From Paenibacillus tuaregi (lineage in GTDB: Bacteria > Bacillota > Bacilli > Paenibacillales > Paenibacillaceae): a stretch of 64,000 nucleotides of DNA. Below are positions 8,362 to 17,325 of this stretch, piece after piece. The stretch covers positions 2,329,869 to 2,393,868 of the forward strand of contig NZ_LT575476.1 of assembly GCF_900086655.1 (NCBI RefSeq), read 5' to 3'. The position numbers and the translations under genes are program-made. Each line of letters starts with the position of its first letter. The stretch's first letter is position 1. Under the pieces are notes generated by a model. That model was not told the DNA's origin. It searched no databases and saw only the letters and a program-made list of their open reading frames with translations.

Positions 8362-9996
8362 ATGTACAAATTGATATTGGTTGATGATGAGTCGGATGTC
8401 AGAGAAGGCCTGCTTACTGAAATTGACTGGAGTTCCCTCGGATTCGAGGTATCTGATACCGCAGAGAATGGCCGTGAAGCTTCGGAGATGATCGAGCGGC
8501 ATCAGCCCGATGTGGTGGTGACGGATATCCAGATGCCATTTATGAATGGGCTTCAGCTGTCAGAATGGATACGTGAGCATTATCCGGGGACCAAAATTGT
8601 AATATTGACGGGATATGAGGAGTTCGAATACGCCCAGAAGGCGATTCGGCTTCAGATCGATGAGTATGTGCTCAAGCCTTTCTCTTCCCGGGAATTCATA
8701 GATATTTTGCAGAAAGTAAAAGATCATCTGGACGAAGAGGCCGCGGACAAAGAGAATATTCAGGTTCTGACCGAGCATTACCGCAAGAATCTGCCGGTGC
8801 TTCAAAGTATGTTCCTCTCCTCGTTGGTATCCAAGCAGCTTCCGCTGAGAGAGATTCGAGACAAGCTCTTGTCCTATTCCCTGGACTTGGAAGGCAGCAG
8901 ATTTATGGTGTCCATCCTGCGTCTTGACCCCCGGCCGAGGGATAGGGAAGACGGTCTGTCATCCCTTAAGCTGATGTACGACCAGGATCTTGAACTGTTC
9001 GCGGTCCTGAATATCGCAGCGGAGGTTGGGGAGAAGTATGCAATCGGCCATACGTTTATTCATCATGATGAGGTTGTGCTGCTTAGCACAGGTGAGGGAC
9101 CGGATTCCGATGGTCTCAGTCAGACGACGTTAAAAGTGCTGGAGGAAATAAGGCACAATGTTGAACGGTTTCTTAAAATGACGGTGACAGCAGGAGCGGG
9201 TACCGTACAGATCAGCTTGCAAAATGTTCACTTGTCCTACCGGGAAGCGGAACAGGCCATGGACTACCGGCTCATCCTTGGTGGGAATAAAGTGATCTGG
9301 ATTGAGGATGTGGAGAATCGTCCTGCCCGGCAGCGGACGGAGATTCAACTAAGCGAGCAGGAGCTTATAAGGTGTCTTAAGCTGGGAACTGAGCTGGAAA
9401 TCCGCGCTTTGTTGGATCATTTATTTGATCAGATCATGGAGGCTGGAATTTCTTATCAGGAGTTTCAGATTTATCTGCTTGAGATGCTTACGGCAGCAGT
9501 GAAGGTGGCGAAGGAGCTTCAAGTGGATCTTGAGCAGTTGTTCGGGAGCGGGGGGACGGGGATTGGTGAGATCACAAAATTCAAACATATTATAGAAGCC
9601 AGGACCTGGTTCAAGGATCTGTGTGTAAAGCTTAGAAGCTCCATCGCTATGGACAGGGAATCGAGCTACAACAGACTCGTGGAGGAAGCCAAGGAGTATA
9701 TCCTGGAGCATTATAAGGACAGCGATATTTCAATTAACCGGGTATGTGAGCATCTGCATATCAGTACGGGATATTTCAGTACAATTTTTAAGAAGGAAAT
9801 GAAAATGACTTTTGTCAATTACCTGCTTGGCATCCGCATGGATGCCGCTAAGGAGCTGCTCCTGCATACGGAACTGAAGGCTTTTGAAATTGCCGAGAAG
9901 GTTGGATTCGCCGATCCGAACTACTTCAGCTTCTGCTTCCGCAAGAAATTTGGCATCTCTCCGAAGGAGTTCCGCAGCGGAGCCAAAGCGCCATGA
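8362..9996 (+). CDS. YesN-type response regulator with AraC DNA-binding domain
   Basis: 544 residues: receiver domain 1-125 with acidic pocket DD near residue 8, phospho-acceptor Asp55 (VTDIQMP) and Lys in VLKPFSS. A long central linker follows. The last 100 residues form two AraC helix-turn-helix motifs (SINRVCEHLHISTGYFSTIF and FEIAEKVGFADPNYFSFCF). Such regulators pair with YesM-type kinases and switch on carbohydrate transport genes. It overlaps the kinase gene by four bases (ATGA). The most likely target is the mglBAC operon about 8.5 kb downstream, which carries fitting direct repeats; that link is inferred. Confidence 0.9.
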   Translation: MYKLILVDDESDVREGLLTEIDWSSLGFEVSDTAENGREASEMIERHQPDVVVTDIQMPFMNGLQLSEWIREHYPGTKIVILTGYEEFEYAQKAIRLQIDEYVLKPFSSREFIDILQKVKDHLDEEAADKENIQVLTEHYRKNLPVLQSMFLSSLVSKQLPLREIRDKLLSYSLDLEGSRFMVSILRLDPRPRDREDGLSSLKLMYDQDLELFAVLNIAAEVGEKYAIGHTFIHHDEVVLLSTGEGPDSDGLSQTTLKVLEEIRHNVERFLKMTVTAGAGTVQISLQNVHLSYREAEQAMDYRLILGGNKVIWIEDVENRPARQRTEIQLSEQELIRCLKLGTELEIRALLDHLFDQIMEAGISYQEFQIYLLEMLTAAVKVAKELQVDLEQLFGSGGTGIGEITKFKHIIEARTWFKDLCVKLRSSIAMDRESSYNRLVEEAKEYILEHYKDSDISINRVCEHLHISTGYFSTIFKKEMKMTFVNYLLGIRMDAAKELLLHTELKAFEIAEKVGFADPNYFSFCFRKKFGISPKEFRSGAKAP

Positions 9997-11780
9997 GATT
10001 CTGGAGAGTTCTGTTCCAGCCATTTAGCCGATTTCATTATAAAAAAATACAGGTCATCATCACTTTAAGCTTTATGCTGGTTACGATCATTACCGTGCTA
10101 CTGGTCAGCATTATGCTGTATAACCGGTTCTCCAAATCATCGGAAGAGAATACGGTGCTCAACATCGGACAGATCATCGATCAGGTTAATTCGAATCTGG
10201 AATTCTATGTTTTGGGCATGAAGGATATTTTTCAGGTGGTGGAAGAAAGTGTGGGGAATGCACCTTTAATTTCAGGAGAGCAGCTGCGGAGCCAACTAGG
10301 CACCATTCTGAAGACAAGGCAGGATCTGGTCTCGATCGCCCTGTTCACGAAGGATGGCCAGTTGGTCTGGAATACGCCGAACGAGCAGATGCGGCCCAAT
10401 TCCAGGCTTACCCGGCAGGGCTGGTTCGAAGCGGCGCAGGAGCACCCGGGGCTGCTGCAATTCTCGGCGCCGCATATCCAGAATGTGTTTAAGTCCCCAT
10501 ACCGTTGGGTTGTATCCATGAGCAAGGAGATCACTTATACCGATGGGGGTGCCAAGAAGAAAGGCATTCTGGATGTCGATATCAATTTCCGGACCATTGA
10601 TGAGCTGAGCAAGCGGGTTAGTCTGGGCAAGAAAGGTTATGTATACATTATCGACGGGGTCGGCAACATGGTCTATCATCCCCAGCAGCAGCTAATCTAT
10701 GCAGGGCTGAAATATGAGAACTTGGAACCGGTTCTTAACTATCAGTACGGCAATTATACTGACGATTCCACCGGGGAGGAGCGTATTATTACGATCAAGA
10801 CCGTACAGCCGACAGGCTGGAAGGTCGTAGGTGTAACGTACGCTGATGAGATCATGACCACGAAGAAGGACCTGAATACCTTTATGATCGGATTTCTCCT
10901 GATTATGCTGAGTATCGTGCTTATTGTCTCTGTGCTGGTCTCCTACCGGATAGCCAAGCCGCTTCGTACGCTGGAAAGATCAGTTAAAAAGGTGGAGAAA
11001 GGGGATTTCGGCGCCATCATTGATGTAAGCGGGGCATATGAGGTTGAGCAGCTATCGAAGCGGTTTAATCTGATGATCAGGCGGATCCGTGAGCTGATGG
11101 ATCAGATTATTCTGGAGCAGGAAGCGAAGCGCAAAAGCGAGTTGGAGGTGCTTCAGGCGCAAATTAATCCTCATTTCTTATATAACACGTTAAATTCAGT
11201 TACACGAATGGCCGAGATGGGGCGCAAGGAAGAGGTGGTGACCACCATTACTTCCTTGTCCAGGTTTTTCAGAATTAGTCTGAGCAAAGGCAGCAACATT
11301 ATTCCTGTCCAGGATGAGCTTGAGCATATCCGCAATTATTTGATTATTCAAAAGATCCGTTTCAAAAATAAATTTCAATATGCAATTGAAGCCCAGGACG
11401 AGGCCTTGTCCTGCATGACCTTAAAGCTGATTCTTCAGCCGCTGGTTGAGAATGCAATCCATCACGGCATTGAGATGATGGTGGACGAAGGCTTTATCGG
11501 AATCTATGCCTGGATTGAGGAGGAATCCCTCTTCATTCGGGTTACCGACAACGGAATCGGCATGTCCGAGGATGTGCTTCGGGGCATTTTGTCCGGGAAA
11601 TCAAGACAAGACAGCGGTTCGGGAGTTGGGGTAAGAAACGTCCATGAGCGGATCTCCTTATACTATGGCAAGCCATATGGACTCACCTTTGAAAGCGAGC
11701 TTGAAGAAGGAACATCGGTTACGGTGAAGCTGCCAGTTGTCCCGGCAAGCGCTGAGTCGGATCATGGAGGGAGCGCATGA
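9993..11780 (+). CDS. YesM-type sensor histidine kinase
   Basis: 595 residues: membrane segment at about 20-42, an extracellular Cache-like sensor of roughly 250 residues, a second membrane segment near 296-320, a HAMP linker, and the His_kinase motif QINPHFLYNTLNS with His394. The ATP-binding domain shows LVENAIHHGIE and DNGIGMSEDVL. This is the family whose H box lies in a PHFLYN context. It overlaps both neighbours by four bases. It probably reads sugar availability, perhaps through the sugar-binding lipoprotein encoded next; that partnership is inferred from operon structure. Confidence 0.9.
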   Translation: MRFWRVLFQPFSRFHYKKIQVIITLSFMLVTIITVLLVSIMLYNRFSKSSEENTVLNIGQIIDQVNSNLEFYVLGMKDIFQVVEESVGNAPLISGEQLRSQLGTILKTRQDLVSIALFTKDGQLVWNTPNEQMRPNSRLTRQGWFEAAQEHPGLLQFSAPHIQNVFKSPYRWVVSMSKEITYTDGGAKKKGILDVDINFRTIDELSKRVSLGKKGYVYIIDGVGNMVYHPQQQLIYAGLKYENLEPVLNYQYGNYTDDSTGEERIITIKTVQPTGWKVVGVTYADEIMTTKKDLNTFMIGFLLIMLSIVLIVSVLVSYRIAKPLRTLERSVKKVEKGDFGAIIDVSGAYEVEQLSKRFNLMIRRIRELMDQIILEQEAKRKSELEVLQAQINPHFLYNTLNSVTRMAEMGRKEEVVTTITSLSRFFRISLSKGSNIIPVQDELEHIRNYLIIQKIRFKNKFQYAIEAQDEALSCMTLKLILQPLVENAIHHGIEMMVDEGFIGIYAWIEEESLFIRVTDNGIGMSEDVLRGILSGKSRQDSGSGVGVRNVHERISLYYGKPYGLTFESELEEGTSVTVKLPVVPASAESDHGGSA

Positions 11781-12757
11781 GCTGGAAGAATTTTGTCCTT
11801 CGCCTAGGAGTCTTAGGTGTACTGTTTGTGTCGACAGGGTCATGCTCGATTCCGGGCCAGCTGCACACCGAGGAAGAGACGGTTACCCGAGTCAGTATGA
11901 TTGTGAAAATGGATCATGGAGATTACTGGAATACGGTTAAAATGGGGGCAGAGGTTGCTGCGAAGGAGTACAACGTCAAGCTGGATTTCCTGGCTCCAAA
12001 GAACGAAAATGATTACAAGGGACAGATCGCGCTTATGGAGCAGGCGACCCTGCAGGGCACAGATGCGATAATCCTGTCGGCGAGTGATTATATGGCTCTG
12101 GCACAAGTGACGGATCAGGCTTCCTATCATGGCATTCCGGTGCTGTCTATGGATGCGGAAGTTGCTTCTACCAAAGTGAAGACTTACGTCGGAGCCAATA
12201 ACTATGAGGCCGGGCAAAAGGCGGCTGAGCGGCTGGTAGAGCTGACCGGCACCGAAGGGCAGATCGGGATTGTGAACTTTGTGAAAGGCGCTCGTAATGC
12301 GGATCAACGCGAAGAAGGCTTCACAGATTATATTGCCCGCTTCCCGGGGCTTAAAATTGTGGATACTTTATACTGCGGCTCCGATGAGGAGCTGGCTAAC
12401 ATTCTTACAAGGACTATGCTTGCAGAGTACCCTGAGATCAAAGGAATCGTTGCACTAAATGCGGAAGCCTCCATAGGAGTAGGGAAAGCGATTGATTATC
12501 TCCACAAAGGCGGCAAGGTGAAGCTGATTACCTTTGACAATCCACCCGAGATGCTGGAGAAGCTTCAGAAGGGTACTGTACAGGCGATGGTGGTTCAGAA
12601 TCCATACAGCAACGGCTACCTGGCCGTGGCATCTGCTGTACAGCTGGCAGAGGGAGGGAGCATTCCCGAGCGCTTTGATACCGGAACCAAGCTGATTGAT
12701 TTGGACAATATGCTGTGGCCGGATAACCAGAAGCTGCTGTTCCCTTTTGTCAAATAA
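11777..12757 (+). CDS. Sugar-binding lipoprotein coupled to the two-component system
   Basis: 326 residues of the periplasmic-binding-protein fold used for ribose/galactose (Peripla_BP_4). The secretion signal ends near Cys23 in a weak lipobox (TGSC), the first domain starts VSMIVKMDHGDYWNTVK, and the later core reads IKGIVALNAEASIGVGKAI. No permease or ATPase lies next to it. It overlaps the kinase gene by four bases, so it is made together with kinase and regulator. In comparable systems such a protein presents ligand to the kinase rather than feeding a transporter. That role is inference. Confidence 0.8.
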   Translation: MSWKNFVLRLGVLGVLFVSTGSCSIPGQLHTEEETVTRVSMIVKMDHGDYWNTVKMGAEVAAKEYNVKLDFLAPKNENDYKGQIALMEQATLQGTDAIILSASDYMALAQVTDQASYHGIPVLSMDAEVASTKVKTYVGANNYEAGQKAAERLVELTGTEGQIGIVNFVKGARNADQREEGFTDYIARFPGLKIVDTLYCGSDEELANILTRTMLAEYPEIKGIVALNAEASIGVGKAIDYLHKGGKVKLITFDNPPEMLEKLQKGTVQAMVVQNPYSNGYLAVASAVQLAEGGSIPERFDTGTKLIDLDNMLWPDNQKLLFPFVK

Positions 12758-12887
12758 ATGTGAGGTCTGTTCATCCGATGAGGAGTCCGTATTCTGATTT
12801 ATGCGTATTAGACTGCCTGAACCGGGGGTAAATTACGGTTAAGCTGAAGCAGCCTAACGGCTTAAACGAGGTTCAGGAGGGATTCGA

Positions 12888-13697
12888 ATGAACGGGAAAA
12901 GCATACTGAAAACAGGAACGATTGATGCCGAGCAGGTTACGGAGGACCTTGGTTATGTACGCACGCTGATTGCGAACGTAATCCTGGTCGGCCATCCTGC
13001 CGGGGGGGACTGGGTATTGGTTGACACAGGACTCGGACCCACCGTTACAGCCTTGGAGGAAGAAGTAGACCGGATATATAGTCGTCCGCCTAAAGCAATT
13101 ATCCTTACCCATGGTCATTTCGACCATGTGGGCGGGGTGATCACTTTGGCGGAGAAGTGGAACGTGCCTGTGTACGCGCATCAGCTGGAGCTTCCCTTCC
13201 TGACCGGGAAGCAGGATTATCCTCCAGCCGACCCAAGCGTGGGAGGGGGATTGATGGCAAGGATTTCACCGGTATATCCTCATAAAGCTATTGATTTGGG
13301 AGACCGGGTAAAGGGACTGGCTGAAGATGGATCGGTTCCTTTCCTGCCGCAGTGGCGTTGGATTCATACGCCTGGGCACAGCCCGGGCCATGTTTCACTG
13401 TTCAGAGATTGTGACAGAACATTAATTGCCGGTGATGCGATCATTACCGTTAAGCAGGAGTCCGCTCTGGCGGTTGTGTCCCAGGAGGTTGAGCTGCACG
13501 GCCCGCCTGCGTATTTCACTTCAGATTGGGAGCTGGCCAAGGCATCCGTACTGAAGCTGGCAACCTTGCGGCCCAAGCTTGCTATAACCGGGCATGGTCA
13601 GCCTGTGTCAGGTCAGGTTTTACAGGAAGGGCTGGAATATTTGGCCCGTCACTTTGATAAGGTGGCTGTGCCGGAGCAAGGCAGGTATGTGGACTGA
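12888..13697 (+). CDS. Metallo-beta-lactamase-fold hydrolase
   Basis: 269 residues with the zinc-binding signature LTHGHFDHVGG near residue 70, the third ligand in WIHTPGHSPGHVS, the bridging Asp in IAGDAI and a terminal ITGHGQP. This is the dinuclear-zinc hydrolase fold of glyoxalase II, lactonases and related enzymes, and the substrate cannot be told from sequence. A strong AGGAGG lies 8 bases before the ATG. It is separated by 130 bases from the sugar-binding protein gene and is followed by a hairpin, so it probably forms its own unit. Confidence 0.85.
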   Translation: MNGKSILKTGTIDAEQVTEDLGYVRTLIANVILVGHPAGGDWVLVDTGLGPTVTALEEEVDRIYSRPPKAIILTHGHFDHVGGVITLAEKWNVPVYAHQLELPFLTGKQDYPPADPSVGGGLMARISPVYPHKAIDLGDRVKGLAEDGSVPFLPQWRWIHTPGHSPGHVSLFRDCDRTLIAGDAIITVKQESALAVVSQEVELHGPPAYFTSDWELAKASVLKLATLRPKLAITGHGQPVSGQVLQEGLEYLARHFDKVAVPEQGRYVD

Positions 13698-13726
13698 CTA
13701 AACGTAAACATATTCATAAGAAATAA

Positions 13727-13780
13727 AAAGGCCGTCCCGGAATGCAAGTGATCTTGCCGCAGAGTGGACGGCTTCTATTA
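13727..13780 (+). terminator. Branched hairpin after the metallo-hydrolase gene
   Basis: Outer stem GCCGTCC / GGACGGC encloses an inner GCAAG-TGAT-CTTGC hairpin, followed by TTCTATTATTA. It is a plausible but T-poor terminator. Confidence 0.5.
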
Positions 13781-13830
13781 TTATCTCGAAAAATATGTGC
13801 AAAATTACACCTTGTCATCTTGAATTGGTA

Positions 13831-13889
13831 CAAACAACTTTATTATTCAAGTTTGAATAATGAAGTTGTTTGTGTATAATATTCTTATG
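13831..13889 (+). promoter_or_regulatory. PadR promoter inside a 42-bp palindrome, leaderless start
   Basis: Bases 13831-13872 form two 20-base arms around a GT centre with a single mismatch. The right arm supplies TTGAAT (13853-13858) as -35; after 16 bases comes TATAAT (13875-13880). The predicted transcription start, 6-8 bases later, falls on the ATG at 13887. The palindrome would therefore be the operator through which the PadR protein represses its own operon, and the message would have no 5' leader. Confidence 0.7.
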
Positions 13890-14426
13890 ATTACTACACA
13901 ATTGCTTGTCCTTGGGGCCATTGCTTTGCGCAAACAAACGCATGGCTATGTCGTTTATCGTGAACTGACCGAATGGAGGGTGGATACTTGGGCATGCGTC
14001 AAACCGGGCTCGATTTACCACGCGCTGACGCAACTTGAAAAGCAGCAGTACATTCAATCCATCAAAAATGAACCGGGAGAGAAAGGAGGCGCTCGAACGC
14101 TTTACGCCATTACCGGCAAAGGCGATGCAGCACTGAAAGAGGGGATAGAAACAGCGCTTGAAAGTCTTGAGATGGATAAATACTCGGCAGGCATTGCGCT
14201 TCGTCGTCTTATCCCACACGAGGTGTTGCTCCAGACACAGAGAAAACGGCTTGAGAATCTAAAAGGTATCTATCAATTCATGCGCACACTTCCGAAGAAA
14301 GAAGGTGGCACACCTGCAGAGGAGCCGGGGCTCGTCGACTACTGGACGGGATTCTTTGAGTACAGTATTCAACATACAGAGGCATTTATTAACAACGTAA
14401 ACGATGAGGGTAAAGATGAAGAATAA
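13887..14426 (+). CDS. PadR-family transcriptional regulator
   Basis: 179 residues. The winged helix begins MITTQLLVLGAIAL, continues through HGYVVYRELTEW to the recognition region PGSIYHALTQLEKQQYI, and is followed by the wing with GARTLYAITGKG. The C-terminal 85 residues are helical, as needed for dimerisation. The ATG at 13887 is preferred over an in-frame ATG at 13860 because the latter lies upstream of the -10 box. No Shine-Dalgarno sequence precedes it, in line with leaderless translation. Its stop overlaps the UvrA-like gene. PadR proteins are ligand-responsive repressors, often of drug-resistance genes. Confidence 0.85.
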   Translation: MITTQLLVLGAIALRKQTHGYVVYRELTEWRVDTWACVKPGSIYHALTQLEKQQYIQSIKNEPGEKGGARTLYAITGKGDAALKEGIETALESLEMDKYSAGIALRRLIPHEVLLQTQRKRLENLKGIYQFMRTLPKKEGGTPAEEPGLVDYWTGFFEYSIQHTEAFINNVNDEGKDEE

Positions 14427-16677
14427 GATTATTATTGAAGGTGCGAAAGAAAATAATCTCAAAAACATCTCCATTACGATTCCAAAGCATTCCATCGTTG
14501 TATTTACGGGGGTATCTGGGTCGGGGAAATCTTCACTTGTATTCGATACGATTGCAGCCGAGGCGCAACGACAACTCAATGAAACATTTACCGTATTTGC
14601 CCGCAATCGCCTGCCAAAATACGGTCAGCCTGAGGTTGATTATATAACCAATTTGTCCGCGCCAATAATCATTAATCAGAAACGTCTGGGTGGCAACTCA
14701 CGTTCAACAGTAGGTACCATTACCGATATTTATGCGTTGCTTCGACTTCTCTTTTCTCGGGTTGGCGAACCATACGTCGGTCATTCCAATGCCTTTTCAT
14801 TTAATGACCCTGAGGGAATGTGCCCGCAATGCGAGGGCTTGGGGACAATGGTATCCCTTGATCTGGACAAGTTTCTTGATCTTAATAAATCTTTAAACGA
14901 AGGCGCCATCCTGCATCCTAACTTTAAGCCAAACAGTTGGTACTGGAAGCTATACACCTTGTCTGGGCTGTTCGACAACGATAAAAAATTAAAAGACTAC
15001 ACCCAAAAAGAATGGGAGACTTTGCTATATAGCGGGGATGCGACGATTGCCCTGCCTTCGCAAGGCGGTGATGTTCATTCTAAGTATGAGGGACTCATCC
15101 CCAAATTTCGACGGCTCTATATCAATAAAGGCATCGAAAGTATGGCGGAGAAGAATCGGCAAGTATTCGAGAGATTCACAACGAATGCCCCATGTGATCT
15201 ATGCCGCGGTCAACGGTTGAACGAAAAGGCGCTCAATTGCAAAATCACTGGCTATTCGATCGCGGATTTATCTGCAATGGAAGTAAGTTTTCTTCAAGAT
15301 CTACTGAATAACCTGCATATCAAATCGGTAGCGGTGCTTCTGGATCATCTTCGCGAACGTCTCAAGCAGTTGAACGATATCGGTTTGGGCTATCTAAGTC
15401 TTAACCGCGAAACATCAACATTATCTGGCGGCGAATCACAGCGGATTAAGATGGTTCGGCATCTGAGCAGCAGCCTGTCGGAAATGATGTACATTTTCGA
15501 CGAACCAACCGTCGGCTTGCATCCAAGCGATGTCCATCGTCTAACCGAACTGTTCGTGCAATTGAGAGACAAAGGCAATACAGTTCTGATTGTTGAGCAT
15601 GATCCCGAAGTAATGAAGATTGCTGATCATATCGTGGATATGGGACCGAATGCCGGCAGTCATGGCGGCGAAGTTTTATTTACGGGCACCTATCGCGAGT
15701 TGGAGAAGACGGGCACGCTCACCGGCAAGTATTTGGGCAGTCACGTGCCCTTAAAACAAAATAGTCGCCCCTATTCGCACGTTTATCCGATCAGACAGGC
15801 AACTGCCCATAATCTCAAAAATGTCAGCGTAGATATTCCGGCCAAGGTGCTGACTGTTGTGGCAGGTGTGGCAGGTTCCGGCAAAAGCTCGCTCATTTAT
15901 GAAGTATTCGCCAGAGAGCACCCTGAAGCAGTTGTGATCAACCAGTCGTCCGTGTATAGTACCCGTCGCTCCAATCCGGCAACCTATACAGGCATACTGA
16001 ACGATATAAGAACATTGTTTGCAAAAGAAAGTGGCGTAAGCGCCTCTCTCTTTACGACCAATTCCGAGGGGGCGTGTAGTAATTGCCAGGGATATGGAAT
16101 GATTTGGACAGACCTTGCGTTCATGGACGGCGTCAAAACTGTTTGTGAAGTGTGCGACGGACGAGGCTTCAAAGAGGCAGTACTAAGTCATACCTATCGG
16201 AACAAATCCATCTACGATGTGATGACCATGACCGTTGCTGAGGCATGGGCTTTCTTTAACGATGTTCCGCCTATTGCCAAGATGTTAGCTGTTCTGAGCG
16301 AAGTGGGGCTTGATTATATCACGTTGGGTCAGACGCTTGACAGCTTATCGGGAGGAGAGTGCCAGCGGCTCAAGATTGCCATGGAGTTGGGCACCACAAG
16401 CAACATCTATATTCTGGACGAACCGACAACCGGACTTCATATGTCCGATGTGGCCAAACTCATGGCAATTCTTGATCGGTTAGTTGATGCTGGCAACACC
16501 GTCGTTGTTATTGAACATAACGTCGATGTGATCAAACGAGCGGACTGGATTATCGAGCTTGGCCCTGGAGGCGGCAGCAACGGGGGAACCGTTACATTCA
16601 CGGGAACTCCCTTGCAATTATTGAATGCTCCTGATTCCATAACAGGCAAATATCTTGCTACGGAGGGACTAACGTGA
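14416..16677 (+). CDS. UvrA-like ABC ATPase lacking the UvrB-binding insert
   Basis: 753 residues with two ABC ATPase modules: Walker A GVSGSGKSS and GVAGSGKSS, signatures LSGGESQRIK and LSGGECQRLK, Walker B FDEPTVGLHPSD and LDEPTTGLHMSD. Zinc-type CxxC pairs are CPQC/CDLC in the first half and CSNC/CEVC in the second. After LFSRVGEPY the chain passes straight to FSFNDPEGMC, where true UvrA carries a UvrB-interaction domain of over 100 residues. It therefore resembles the short UvrA paralogues linked to resistance against DNA-binding antibiotics rather than core excision repair. The ATG at 14416 follows GAGGG by 8 bases and is preferred over 14404. It is co-transcribed with padR. Confidence 0.85.
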   Translation: MKNKIIIEGAKENNLKNISITIPKHSIVVFTGVSGSGKSSLVFDTIAAEAQRQLNETFTVFARNRLPKYGQPEVDYITNLSAPIIINQKRLGGNSRSTVGTITDIYALLRLLFSRVGEPYVGHSNAFSFNDPEGMCPQCEGLGTMVSLDLDKFLDLNKSLNEGAILHPNFKPNSWYWKLYTLSGLFDNDKKLKDYTQKEWETLLYSGDATIALPSQGGDVHSKYEGLIPKFRRLYINKGIESMAEKNRQVFERFTTNAPCDLCRGQRLNEKALNCKITGYSIADLSAMEVSFLQDLLNNLHIKSVAVLLDHLRERLKQLNDIGLGYLSLNRETSTLSGGESQRIKMVRHLSSSLSEMMYIFDEPTVGLHPSDVHRLTELFVQLRDKGNTVLIVEHDPEVMKIADHIVDMGPNAGSHGGEVLFTGTYRELEKTGTLTGKYLGSHVPLKQNSRPYSHVYPIRQATAHNLKNVSVDIPAKVLTVVAGVAGSGKSSLIYEVFAREHPEAVVINQSSVYSTRRSNPATYTGILNDIRTLFAKESGVSASLFTTNSEGACSNCQGYGMIWTDLAFMDGVKTVCEVCDGRGFKEAVLSHTYRNKSIYDVMTMTVAEAWAFFNDVPPIAKMLAVLSEVGLDYITLGQTLDSLSGGECQRLKIAMELGTTSNIYILDEPTTGLHMSDVAKLMAILDRLVDAGNTVVVIEHNVDVIKRADWIIELGPGGGSNGGTVTFTGTPLQLLNAPDSITGKYLATEGLT

Positions 16678-17087
16678 ATATGGAAATGAATAAAAAAATT
16701 TGTGTTGATTTTCTGAACGAGGTACACAACAACGATAATGTGGATGCGATTGATATTTATTTGGATAAAGATGTTTTTTCTCACGATCCCTTTCCGGGCC
16801 AGGCACCCGGCTCGGAAGGCGTTAAGGATACCATGAGACAGTTTCGAGCGGCATTTCCCGATAAGAGAATTATGATTCGTGATGTGATTGCCGAAGGAGA
16901 CAAGGTGATGGTGAAGTTCACGGCACAAGGTACGCATTTGGGTGAATTTGTCGGTATTCCTGCATCGGGAAATGCCATTAGCTACGAAGAAGTCGTCATT
17001 CTGCGGGTGAAGGACAAGAAGATTGTCGAGCATTGGGCGGTTGCCGATGCGCTTAGTCTTATGCAGCAAGTTGGAGCTATCCAATAA
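16674..17087 (+). CDS. SnoaL-like / ester cyclase family protein
   Basis: A 137-residue NTF2-fold protein. Typical SnoaL pattern elements are NNDNVDAIDIYLDKDVFSHD at the start, GSEGVKDTMRQFRAAFPD in the middle and VEHWAVADALSLMQQVG at the end. Members include polyketide cyclases and many small enzymes or binding proteins of unknown role. The GTG overlaps the UvrA-like stop (GTGA) and GGAGGG lies 5-10 bases upstream; an ATG follows two codons later. As third gene of the PadR-controlled unit it may modify or bind the same toxic compound. That role is inference. Confidence 0.75.
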   Translation: MNMEMNKKICVDFLNEVHNNDNVDAIDIYLDKDVFSHDPFPGQAPGSEGVKDTMRQFRAAFPDKRIMIRDVIAEGDKVMVKFTAQGTHLGEFVGIPASGNAISYEEVVILRVKDKKIVEHWAVADALSLMQQVGAIQ

Positions 17088-17104
17088 TCATTTCATTAGA
17101 TTTG

Positions 17105-17325
17105 TTCGGTATCGCGCTTATTATGGGAGGTATCGTCAGAGCAACCGGGGAAGTGTCATCCCTTTGGTTATTACCGCCCTTTCGTTATGTGGAATCTAGA
17201 TCCCGCTTGCCTATTATTGGGGGAAGAAGTACGGATTGAGCGAGTTATGGCGGAGCTTCCCAAAGTCACTTGTCTGTTCGGCTATGCTTTTTGCTGGTTA
17301 CTCCCTATCGTGTAAGTGGAAATAA
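17105..17325 (+). pseudogene. Decayed C-terminal end of a MATE-family efflux pump
   Basis: Conceptual reading gives FGIALIMGGIVRATGEV in one frame, then VIPLVITALSL in the next, then after an in-frame stop IPLAYYWGKKYGLSELW and a short membrane-like tail ending CKWK. RATG, then I-P-L-hydrophobic, then RIPLAYYL-like is the order of the last transmembrane helices of Na+-driven MATE transporters. With one frameshift, at least one stop and no 5' part, it is a remnant. It directly follows the SnoaL gene, suggesting the cassette once included or replaced a pump gene. Confidence 0.65.

Noticed and set aside
17105-17325. A small intact gene at the MATE-like stretch
   Set aside because: The family-like residues are spread over two frames with an in-frame stop, and there is no ribosome site, so it is treated as a remnant.
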